From contig NZ_CP013023.1 of NCBI RefSeq assembly GCF_001421015.2, forward strand, positions 1,605,501 to 1,669,500: a stretch of DNA of 64,000 nucleotides. The letters run 5' to 3'. Below are positions 35,922 through 43,314 of the stretch, in pieces (the stretch's first letter is position 1; each line of letters starts with the position of its first letter). The notes under the pieces are model-generated. The model saw only the letters and a program-made list of their open reading frames with translations. It made no database searches and was not told the origin of the DNA. Source of the DNA: Paenibacillus bovis (lineage in GTDB: Bacteria; Bacillota; Bacilli; Paenibacillales; Paenibacillaceae). The position numbers and the translations under genes are program-made.

Positions 35922-36920
35922 ATGTCCCAATCAACCGAAGGCAAGATCAAATGGGGAATTATCGGCACAGGCGGTATCTCCAATAAATTCGTGGCTGACC
36001 TGCCGCATAGCAGCAATGGTATTGCCTATGCAGTTGGCTCCCGCAGTCAGGAAAGTGCTGACGCATTCGCCAGCAAATACAATATTCCCAAGGCCTATGA
36101 CAGCTACGACAAAATGCTGCAGGACCCGGAAGTGGAAGTTGTCTATGTGGGAACGCCGCATCCATTACATAAGCAGAACGTGCTGGATGCTCTGAACGCG
36201 GGCAAGCATGTACTGTGCGAAAAGCCTTTTACCATTAATGCAGGTGAACTGGAAGAAGTGATCGCACTGGCAAGGGAGAAAAAGCTGTTCCTGATGGAAG
36301 GCATGTGGACCCGTTTCCTGCCACCGATCCGTCGTGCACGCGAGTGGATCCGTGACGGTAAGATTGGTGAAGTACGTCTGGTTAAGGCTGACTTTGGTTT
36401 CCGCATTGGCTGGGACCCGGAGAGCCGCTTGCTGAACCCTGAGCTGGGTGGCGGTGCGTTGCTGGATGCTGGGATTTATCCGGTATCTTTTGCCTCGATG
36501 GTACTAGGCGCGAAGCCTGCCGAAGTATTCAGTACGGCACATATCGGCGAGACCGGTGTAGATGAGCAGTTCTCGATCCTGCTCGGTTACGAAGGCGGCC
36601 GTGCCGCGACGCTAAACGGTGCTGTTCGTCTCGGCTTCCCAAATGAAGCGTACGTGCATGGTACAGAGGGTTATATCTATCTGCCGCAATTCCTGTTCGG
36701 CGCGTCTGCGTCGCTGTTTGTAGGTGGAGAAGAAGTGGAAACGTTCAACGACGACCGCGATGCCGAAGGTTATGCTTTTGAAGCCGAGGAAGTCGGCAAG
36801 CTGATCCGCGAAGGCAAGCTGGCAAGCGATGTAATCCCACTGGAAGAATCGCTGGATATTATGCGCCTATTGGACAAGGTCCGCAGCCAGTGGGGACTGA
36901 AGTATCCGGGCGAGCAGTAA
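35922..36920 (+). CDS. Gfo/Idh/MocA-family oxidoreductase
   Basis: A 332-residue NAD(P)-dependent oxidoreductase. The Rossmann motif GIIGTGGISNKF is at the N-terminus. The family's EKP motif is in GKHVLCEKPFTIN, with the catalytic Lys. The C-terminal alpha/beta domain has GGGALLDAGIYPVSFA, where the conserved Asp sits. These enzymes act on sugars, sugar alcohols or trans-dihydrodiols; the substrate here is unknown. GGAGGAG precedes the ATG. A bidirectional terminator follows. Confidence 0.88.
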   Translation: MSQSTEGKIKWGIIGTGGISNKFVADLPHSSNGIAYAVGSRSQESADAFASKYNIPKAYDSYDKMLQDPEVEVVYVGTPHPLHKQNVLDALNAGKHVLCEKPFTINAGELEEVIALAREKKLFLMEGMWTRFLPPIRRAREWIRDGKIGEVRLVKADFGFRIGWDPESRLLNPELGGGALLDAGIYPVSFASMVLGAKPAEVFSTAHIGETGVDEQFSILLGYEGGRAATLNGAVRLGFPNEAYVHGTEGYIYLPQFLFGASASLFVGGEEVETFNDDRDAEGYAFEAEEVGKLIREGKLASDVIPLEESLDIMRLLDKVRSQWGLKYPGEQ

Positions 36921-36995
36921 GTATAGATGTACTTATTCTGGATGTTAAGACAATGTCTTTTCCATCAATCTGAATATAAAACTATATCGTCATAC

Positions 36996-37038
36996 AAAAA
37001 GCAGCCCCAGAGCGAATAAAAATCGCGGGCTGCTTTTT
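36996..37038. terminator. Bidirectional terminator
   Basis: AAAAAGCAGCCC and GGGCTGCTTTTTT form a stem with A on the left and T on the right. It can serve both the oxidoreductase gene and the opposite anti-sigma gene. Confidence 0.85.
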
Positions 37039-37067
37039 TATATCTTTTGGAAATAAGATTTAAAATT

Positions 37068-38147
37068 CTATTTCAGACCTTCCGCCATTTTGATCAGTTC
37101 TTCCTTCGATAGGGACGGGTCATCTGTTGTCAGGTTGAATGTCGTATGCACCTTGCCTTGATCATCCGGCTGGGATGCCCAGTTCAAATATTGAGCAAGC
37201 CCCGGTTCCGGGTTGGCAGAGAATTCCAGAGATTGATTTGGCGTTGTACTGTAGAACATTTTGCCTTTGCTAGAATGTACTATGGACAGACTGGAATCTT
37301 TGGAATTTTCAAAAGATATATTATCACTGTTAGAATGAATCATGGAAAAGTAAGAGAGCTGAATGATTTTACCTGATGGTGAAGTATAAATCAGCATAGG
37401 CACTTGCAAAGAACGATCTGTATCATCTTCTGGAGGTACTGGTGCCCAGGCATAATCTCGCAGCGGATGGACGGCCTTGTTTTCCAACAGATTCGTGATC
37501 AGATGTACCTGCTTTTTCTTGTCATTCACATGGGCCCCGCTTATATAGTACTCATCCAGACCATAAGCGAACTTGTATCCCTCCGGTACATAGCTCGGGG
37601 TAGCTACCGGACCTGTGATAGGTTGTATGGCTGGGTACCAGCTGTCAATTTCCGAGAATTTATGCGGCTGATTAACGATAACCGTCGACCCCATATAAGC
37701 CATGGCGTTAAATTTGCTGCTGTGTACATAAGCCGATTGTCCGGGAGCCAGCTGGGAGCGCACTTCACTAACAATCTTTCGAATATCGTTACTCTGTTCT
37801 GGCGTAATAGGTTCCAGATCATCAATCGTGTAGGAAATAATAGCTTTGCCGGTTGTAATGGAATAAGCTACGTTTGCTGCATAGGTACCGCTGCCCAGCA
37901 CAGTGATCCCAAGAACTAGCAGTACAGCCATCTGCCATTGATAATACCGCCCGCGTGGTTTGCGAACTTTGGCTGCAGAGGTACGTTTGCGGGAGCGGGT
38001 CTGCTTTTGCCGCTTGGCGGCGTACTGTTCAAACAGCTGCTCAATCCCTGCATCCATTTCCGGTGGAGCAGTTATCGTATGCACATTGCCCGACAGAACC
38101 GTCTGCAAATGCTGCTCCAGCCGTGTATTCTGCTGTTCCTTATTCAT
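37068..38147 (-). CDS. Anti-sigma-like membrane protein (DUF4367-type)
   Basis: A 359-residue protein with one transmembrane segment near 72-90 (QMAVLLVLGITVLGSGTYAA). A basic cytosolic N-terminus precedes it. A large extracytoplasmic part follows, whose C-terminal half resembles the DUF4367 domain found in anti-sigma and sporulation proteins (PSYVPEGYKFAYGLDEYY, MLIYTSPSGKIIQLSYFSM). Its start overlaps the end of the sigma factor gene by four bases. It most likely holds that sigma factor at the membrane until a surface signal arrives. The signal is unknown. Confidence 0.75.
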   Translation of the reverse strand: MNKEQQNTRLEQHLQTVLSGNVHTITAPPEMDAGIEQLFEQYAAKRQKQTRSRKRTSAAKVRKPRGRYYQWQMAVLLVLGITVLGSGTYAANVAYSITTGKAIISYTIDDLEPITPEQSNDIRKIVSEVRSQLAPGQSAYVHSSKFNAMAYMGSTVIVNQPHKFSEIDSWYPAIQPITGPVATPSYVPEGYKFAYGLDEYYISGAHVNDKKKQVHLITNLLENKAVHPLRDYAWAPVPPEDDTDRSLQVPMLIYTSPSGKIIQLSYFSMIHSNSDNISFENSKDSSLSIVHSSKGKMFYSTTPNQSLEFSANPEPGLAQYLNWASQPDDQGKVHTTFNLTTDDPSLSKEELIKMAEGLK

Positions 38148-38749
38148 AGCGATTCCCCTCTCTCCGTATAGTATCGGGTCAACTGTTTCAGTTTGTCAGG
38201 ATCTTTGCGCAATTTGGCTATAGCTTGATGGTGTCTGGATTTGGCTGTACCGAGCGGGATATCCAGCACATCCGCAACTTCCTGGAAAGAATACTCCTGG
38301 TAGTATCGCATAATGATGACGCTTCTTAGCTTGGACGGAAGCTGCTGAACCAGATTTAGCAACTCGCGTTCGCTCTCCTGCCGGATGACTGGCGTATCTG
38401 CACTGGTATGGGTCATCTGTTCTTTTTCCTGATAGGCACTTGTTCGCAGATTCAGTCGAAATCGGCGCCACAGCTTGCGATTCCAGTTGGATGTCTGCGC
38501 AACGATTAGACCATTCAGCCATTTTTGAAATGGCTTGCCGGAATCATAATTATGGAGTGAACGGAAAAGGGCCATATATACCTCGCTCACCACATCAGCG
38601 GTATCTTCGCTTCGATTCACCAGCAGCAGCACGGTTCGATAGATGTAATCTTTGTAGGCTGTATAGAAATTATGAAATGCTTCGCGGTCTCCCTGTTCCA
38701 TCTGATACAGGCAGTTCTGTAGTTCTTGCTCTTGCAGCATCGTGCTCAC
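38144..38749 (-). CDS. ECF RNA polymerase sigma factor
   Basis: A 201-residue ECF sigma factor. Region 2 is at about 14-85 (FHNFYTAYKDYIYRTVLLLV, DVVSEVYMALFRSL) and region 4 at about 132-185 (LPSKLRSVIIMRYYQEYSFQEVA, split before DVLDIPLGTAKSRHHQAI, the helix-turn-helix). GGAGGTG lies before the ATG. A GAACC at 38792-38796 on this strand could be the -35 of an autoregulated promoter, as is common for this class; the matching -10 is not clear. The anti-sigma gene follows with ATGA-type overlap. The spacer 38750-39099 shows nothing else. Confidence 0.9.
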   Translation of the reverse strand: MSTMLQEQELQNCLYQMEQGDREAFHNFYTAYKDYIYRTVLLLVNRSEDTADVVSEVYMALFRSLHNYDSGKPFQKWLNGLIVAQTSNWNRKLWRRFRLNLRTSAYQEKEQMTHTSADTPVIRQESERELLNLVQQLPSKLRSVIIMRYYQEYSFQEVADVLDIPLGTAKSRHHQAIAKLRKDPDKLKQLTRYYTERGESL

Positions 38750-39099
38750 CTCCTGATATGTATACTCTATATTGGTCCGCAGTACAGAAAAGGTTCGATT
38801 TTATGCGAAATAATTTCAATATACCCAACTTAAAAAGGATCAAGTGGATTTATCTCATTAGACTTATTTTTATTTTTTTGCTGAATATGTATATTGTTTG
38901 ATAGAAAAACGTAATTTTGGTTGAAATACATAATAGAAACATCCTCGTTTTACATTACGCTGATATCCTTTTACACAATACGTGATCTTTATCCACTTAT
39001 TTGGCAGGTTGCCTGATTACTTTCTGCTTTCGGTGAGACACTCCGGGAACGCAGTGGACCGCCTTGATCCCTAATCCTTTTGACTTGAGGTGCAATCCG

Positions 39100-39333
39100 A
39101 TGAACACAATGAATGTAAGCGTTAACAAATGGGTAGGTTCGCTGCTTATTCTTGCTGCTCTGGCAGTTTATATTATTTTCCAGACCCGGATCGCCGTGAT
39201 GACAGGTGTCGTGCTGCTGGCTGCGGGAATTATTATTAGTCTGCTCACGATTCCGCGCGAACAGCGGATTCAGCGGGCTGCTTTTTATATCGTGGCGATT
39301 CCGGTGTTTTATTTTATCCGTGCGTTCATGTAG
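39100..39333 (+). CDS. Small three-helix membrane protein
   Basis: A 77-residue protein with three hydrophobic segments: VGSLLILAALAVYIIF, MTGVVLLAAGIIISLL and AFYIVAIPVFYFI. I recognise no family. GAGGTG lies seven bases before the ATG at 39100, which sets the start. A perfect 14-base cre motif overlaps codons 5-10. A good terminator follows at 39458. It stands alone. Confidence 0.65.
   Translation: MNTMNVSVNKWVGSLLILAALAVYIIFQTRIAVMTGVVLLAAGIIISLLTIPREQRIQRAAFYIVAIPVFYFIRAFM
39114..39127 (+). promoter_or_regulatory. Perfect cre-like motif inside a coding region
   Basis: TGTAAGCGTTAACA matches TGWAANCGNTNWCA at all positions. It lies 15 bases inside the gene for the small membrane protein. 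CcpA sites inside early codons exist in Bacillus and act as roadblocks; that use here is inference. Confidence 0.5.
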
Positions 39334-39457
39334 CTTCTAGTAGTCGCTCTAAGTCGTTATAACTAACAGAGAATTAACGAGCTGCCCAGAATGTAGGTGT
39401 GTCTACATCACAGGTGAAATAGACTGGAACGATCTCTAATATGAACTTGTACCAAAG

Positions 39458-39498
39458 AAAGCCTGACCGTCAGAACAGCTGACCGATCAGGCTTTTTT
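39458..39498 (+). terminator. Rho-independent terminator
   Basis: AAGCCTGACCGTCAG pairs with CTGACCGATCAGGCTT with one bulge and is followed by TTTTTT. It ends the small membrane protein transcript. Confidence 0.85.
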
Positions 39499-39578
39499 GC
39501 ATCGTCTGCCTAAATCAAGGATATCCTGTTTTCCCATCCTGTTCGGACAGTGCTTACCCCTGCATAGAGATCTTCATG

Positions 39579-40505
39579 CTACACCGGTAAATGCCGGATA
39601 AAGTTCTCATGAGCGAACCCCCGCACCTGTTCTTCCGTATAATGGTTAAGTAGCTCATCAATCAGCCGCTGCGTATGGCCTGCATGCTCCAGTCCCTGGA
39701 TATGAGTGGAGATCCCGTCGAAGTCCGATCCCAGCCCGATATGCTGTACGCCGCCCAGTGCACAGAAATGATCGATATGCGTAATCAGCTGCGGGATCGT
39801 AACGATCTCGGTATCCTGTACAAAGTAAGGGCAATACACCACATGCACCATCGCCTGTCGGTCGAACATGGCACGTGCCTGATCATCGGTCAGATTACGT
39901 GGATGATCGAGCAGGGCACGTGCATTGGAATGACTGGCGATCGGATGATGGGCAATTTCGATTACATCCCAAAAGGCACGCTCACATAGATGGCTCACAT
40001 CGGTCAGCATATTGTACTTGTTGTACATGGCAACCAGTTCCCTGCCAAAAGTCGTCAGCCCGGCTCCACGCGGCTCCAGTGCTCCATCGGCTGCCAGATT
40101 GGCATAATTCCAGGTGAGTCCCACCGAACGTACACCGAGCCGGTAAAGCAGATGCATTTTGTGCAGATCATTACCGATCGGGTCGACGCCTTCGAGTGTT
40201 AATAATGCACCGATCTGACCAGGTTGTAATCTGGAAATCTGGCTCCACTCAGTGATATGTACGATTTCCGGATGCTTTTCCAGTACCTCTGCATAGAAAT
40301 AATGGATCTGATCCAGACAGGACTGGAACTTTAGCGGATCCGGCAGATCAGGATCGACGAACACGGCATATCCCTGCAGACGGACCTGCCCCTCCAGCAG
40401 ACGATCCCGGTTGGTCTCCAGTTCCGGCGCATCCGTATAGCGAAGCTTGCCGCCAGATTCCCATATCTTATATAATGCATCACAATGAAGATCAATAATA
40501 TGCAT
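39579..40505 (-). CDS. Membrane dipeptidase (peptidase family M19)
   Basis: A 308-residue zinc dipeptidase of the renal dipeptidase family. Metal ligands are in place: DLHCD at the start, Glu in LLTLEGVDPI, and the His residues of DVSHLCE and IASHSNA. GSDFDGI near residue 260 is the usual C-terminal motif. It cleaves dipeptides, often with D-residues, perhaps during cell wall recycling. No signal peptide is seen, so it is cytosolic. GGGAGC precedes the ATG. It stands alone. Confidence 0.9.
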   Translation of the reverse strand: MHIIDLHCDALYKIWESGGKLRYTDAPELETNRDRLLEGQVRLQGYAVFVDPDLPDPLKFQSCLDQIHYFYAEVLEKHPEIVHITEWSQISRLQPGQIGALLTLEGVDPIGNDLHKMHLLYRLGVRSVGLTWNYANLAADGALEPRGAGLTTFGRELVAMYNKYNMLTDVSHLCERAFWDVIEIAHHPIASHSNARALLDHPRNLTDDQARAMFDRQAMVHVVYCPYFVQDTEIVTIPQLITHIDHFCALGGVQHIGLGSDFDGISTHIQGLEHAGHTQRLIDELLNHYTEEQVRGFAHENFIRHLPV

Positions 40506-40664
40506 GCTATTCAGCTCCCTTGACGATCATTTGGAATATATTGTTTCTAATTACAACATATCTGGACGAGATGGTAAAGGAAACGGACTGATCGGGTATA
40601 AGAACAGAAGAATAGAAAAGTTCAACAATTGAATTTTGAAAAGAAAAACATGGATCATTGTGAC

Positions 40665-40711
40665 AGCAGAAGCAGAAGCAGAAGCAGAAGCAGAAGCAGA
40701 AGCAGAAGCAG
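40665..40711 (+). repeat. AGCAGA hexanucleotide array
   Basis: Seven AGCAGA units and a partial eighth, without interruption, 54 bases before the ATG of the YiiX-like gene. Unlike the other arrays it lies before a gene, within its likely 5' leader or promoter, so copy number could alter expression. Confidence 0.95.
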
Positions 40712-40765
40712 TCTCGACTACGTTGCTGTCGCAGTCATCCAGTATCCATATCTTCGAGGTGCAGT

Positions 40766-41428
40766 ATGAAAAAATGGTATCAACCTATACAATCGCTGGG
40801 ACGCCGGCTATTTGACAAAGATCACGATAATCGCATCAAATGGGCGGAAATCTATCTCGCTGTAGGCGGAGTGCTGCATCGTGCATTGGTAGAGGTGCCG
40901 CGCCGACGTGCAGCAGTGCGGCGCCAGCAGCACGATCTGCCGGTCTCCCGCATCCGCGAGACGCCGCTGCTGCCCGGCGATATTATTTATACCCCTAGTT
41001 CCGAATCGACCTATTATGCCGGACATATGGGTATTCTGGGAATGGATGGACGTGTCTATCATGTACATCCGTTTGGTCCGGTATTCTCGGATACGGTGGA
41101 GTGGTATATCAAACGTTTTTATGTAGGCGACCGGTTCGTGGTATTTCGTTCCAGACAGCCGCAGGCAGGAGAGCAGGCTGCACGCTGGGCACAGGATCAT
41201 TACCGGCAGGTGACTGCCTACCGGCTGCATACCGGTCTGGATAATATCCAGCGCAACTATTGCTCCAAATTTATTTATCAGGCGTACCTGTTCACCAGCG
41301 GCATTGATATCTGGGCCAAAGGCAGAGCCCGTACGCGGCAGGGCTACATCTACCCGTTCCGCATCGTCAAGTCAAAGGAACTGGACCTGATCGCCAGCTA
41401 CTACCGTGAAGCACCTGCCAGTTCATGA
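40766..41428 (+). CDS. YiiX/YebB-like NlpC/P60-type protein
   Basis: A 220-residue protein of the permuted NlpC/P60 papain-like group. LLPGDIIYTP and YYAGHMGILG hold the catalytic His region, and RNYCSKFIYQAYLF holds the catalytic Cys. In this permuted group the His precedes the Cys, as here. Members cleave cell wall peptides or lipids; the target is unknown. The N-terminus has no signal peptide. GAGG lies nine bases before the ATG. A long perfect hairpin lies after it. Confidence 0.75.
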   Translation: MKKWYQPIQSLGRRLFDKDHDNRIKWAEIYLAVGGVLHRALVEVPRRRAAVRRQQHDLPVSRIRETPLLPGDIIYTPSSESTYYAGHMGILGMDGRVYHVHPFGPVFSDTVEWYIKRFYVGDRFVVFRSRQPQAGEQAARWAQDHYRQVTAYRLHTGLDNIQRNYCSKFIYQAYLFTSGIDIWAKGRARTRQGYIYPFRIVKSKELDLIASYYREAPASS

Positions 41429-41540
41429 GTGTCCCAGGAATGTCCAATAGACGATTGATCCATATTCCTTTTGCCCGATAGTAAGCGTAGGGAAGGATGG
41501 ATATCCATATTTCGCTGCTGTGCAGCCTTTTGCCAAACCC

Positions 41541-41584
41541 AAAATAAGCGGTAGAGTCAATGAATAGACTCTACCGCTTATTTT
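41541..41584. terminator. Perfect 18-bp bidirectional terminator
   Basis: AAAATAAGCGGTAGAGTC pairs perfectly with GACTCTACCGCTTATTTT around an eight-base loop. It lies between convergent genes and can serve both. Confidence 0.9.
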
Positions 41585-41608
41585 AATGACCAGGATACAA
41601 GGAACCGC

Positions 41609-42613
41609 TTATTCAGGTTCGATCTCGGTTTTGCCTGCTTTCCAGCTCTGTATACTATCATCCTCAATAATACTGAGCGCTGCATCCGCGATATCCGGAT
41701 TCACCAGCAGCGCTTGCTGTACCCGTAGCTTGATATCGTCCGCATCAGCCAGCGTCAATCCTTTGATCAGCTCGATCACGCCATCCACATGGTAATAACG
41801 CCCTTCCTGAATAATGCGCAGCGACTGGATATCCGCTACATGGCTGTCTGCGAAGATGGTAGCTGTTACTTTATCCGCTACATCCTGCGGAGCCGATACC
41901 CCGATCAGACCGATCATATTATCATAACCAACCCGGAAAGCGACCGCGATCATCAGACAGCCGATCAGCAGGGTTACGACACCATCCATCAGTGCAAAGT
42001 TGGTCAGTGAGATCACCACGACCGAGATCAGCGCCAGCAGAGCACCCAGCACCGCAACGATATCTTCATAAAATACGAGACGCGTCGGCGGCGCAGCACG
42101 TCCTACATTACGGAAGGCACTGCTCACAATGCCGAATCCATGCGCTTCGGGAGCACGGGATTCATGAATGATCTCTTTCATGGCTTTGACCAGAATCATG
42201 CCATCAACGAGGATATTAATGATCAGCACCACAATATTCAGCCATGCACCACCCGATGAAGCCACCGGATGCTGAAGCAGATGAATGCCTTCATGAATCG
42301 TCTCGTAAGCCATAATCGTAACAACGATGACCGCGATCATACAGAAGATATTGATAACCCGCCCAAAGCCAGTCGGGAAACGCGGAGTCGGTTTCTTCTC
42401 CGAAAGAATACTGCCGACAAATACAAACCCCTGATTCACCGCATCTGCCAGGGAATGCATTGCCGAAGCAAACATGGCGCCACTGCCACTAAACAAAAAA
42501 GCGCCGCCTTTGCACAGGGCGATAATGGCATTACCGATCATGGCGATTGCCGATGATTTATTACCTTTTTTGATAAGTGAACCGATAGTTTCTTTCTCTG
42601 TTACCTGAGCCAC
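41609..42613 (-). CDS. Cation diffusion facilitator transporter
   Basis: A 334-residue CDF protein that exports divalent metals such as Zn2+, Mn2+ or Fe2+ in exchange for protons. Transmembrane segments are visible from about 20 on, with the metal site HSLADAVNQG in TM2 and YEDIVAVLGALLA in TM5. A long loop between TM4 and TM5 and a C-terminal cytosolic domain with Asp-rich segments follow. The GTG start at 42613 is chosen because AAGGAGG lies six bases before it; a TTG seven codons upstream overlaps this site. Metal specificity cannot be read. Confidence 0.85.
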   Translation of the reverse strand: MAQVTEKETIGSLIKKGNKSSAIAMIGNAIIALCKGGAFLFSGSGAMFASAMHSLADAVNQGFVFVGSILSEKKPTPRFPTGFGRVINIFCMIAVIVVTIMAYETIHEGIHLLQHPVASSGGAWLNIVVLIINILVDGMILVKAMKEIIHESRAPEAHGFGIVSSAFRNVGRAAPPTRLVFYEDIVAVLGALLALISVVVISLTNFALMDGVVTLLIGCLMIAVAFRVGYDNMIGLIGVSAPQDVADKVTATIFADSHVADIQSLRIIQEGRYYHVDGVIELIKGLTLADADDIKLRVQQALLVNPDIADAALSIIEDDSIQSWKAGKTEIEPE

Positions 42614-42893
42614 AGTAGCCCTCCTTACCGTCAATAAGTTATGTATGAGTATAGGACGAATCTAACCGATTATATCCAAAGCTAAACCTTTCTCCAAATG
42701 CTTGTTAGGGTAAAGGATCAGGTGCATGTTCTACAAATAACATATGCAGTGGGTCATAAATGTCATAAAATTAGCAGCTTTAGAGCGGCTTGGTATGCGG
42801 ATAACAATTTGTTTTGGCGGTATATTGGAAAGTAGTGAAAAAATATTGAGGAGTCGGCAGTTTTGGTAGCTGGTTTGGTGAGAGATCGCTGCG

Positions 42894-42999
42894 GAAAGAG
42901 ATTCTACCACTCCCTCCGGTTAAGAATGGAGATCCCGACAATCGCTTGCAGCATTCGATCTCCATTCTTAAATGTCAGTCGTTGGTAGAATTCTCTTTC
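42894..42999 (+). repeat. Structured 106-nt hairpin element, copy 2
   Basis: This copy matches copy 1 (23039) in length, ends and loops. The outer stem is ATTCTACCA with TGGTAGAAT where copy 1 has ATTCTGCCA with TGGCAGAAT. The inner stem is ATGGAGATC with GATCTCCAT where copy 1 has ATAGAGATC with GATCTCTAT. Both are paired changes that keep base pairing. The inner stem TTAAG...GATC is perfect over 15 pairs. It lies in the 42614-43232 spacer, where no gene is visible. Confidence 0.85.
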
Positions 43000-43232
43000 C
43001 TCCGCTGCATGCAGAGCAATCTTGTGGAGCAGATCTTACTAGCTGAGATGCAGTAGGGATTTTAAGGAAGAGTAGATGAATAGGCAGTTTTTAGAGGATA
43101 GAAATTTAGCTTCTGCACGATTTATCTTTAAGCATTTATCGTTCATTATTCACCAGCCACAGCTACCTGCATAGCAGTAGTATTTCGCCCAGACTTATAT
43201 GCTCAGGCACATACAGTCATCTAACACATGGC

Positions 43233-43271
43233 ATAACAAAATACCCTCTATCCATAAAGCGGATAGAGGGT
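43233..43271 (-). terminator. Terminator of the heme oxygenase-bacteriophytochrome operon
   Basis: On the minus strand ACCCTCTATCC pairs perfectly with GGATAGAGGGT around a seven-base loop, followed by ATTTTGTT. It is 44 bases after the bacteriophytochrome stop. Confidence 0.8.
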
Positions 43272-43314
43272 GAATATGCTGCTGTCAGAACCAATTTCTG
43301 GTCAGCTGAATAAA

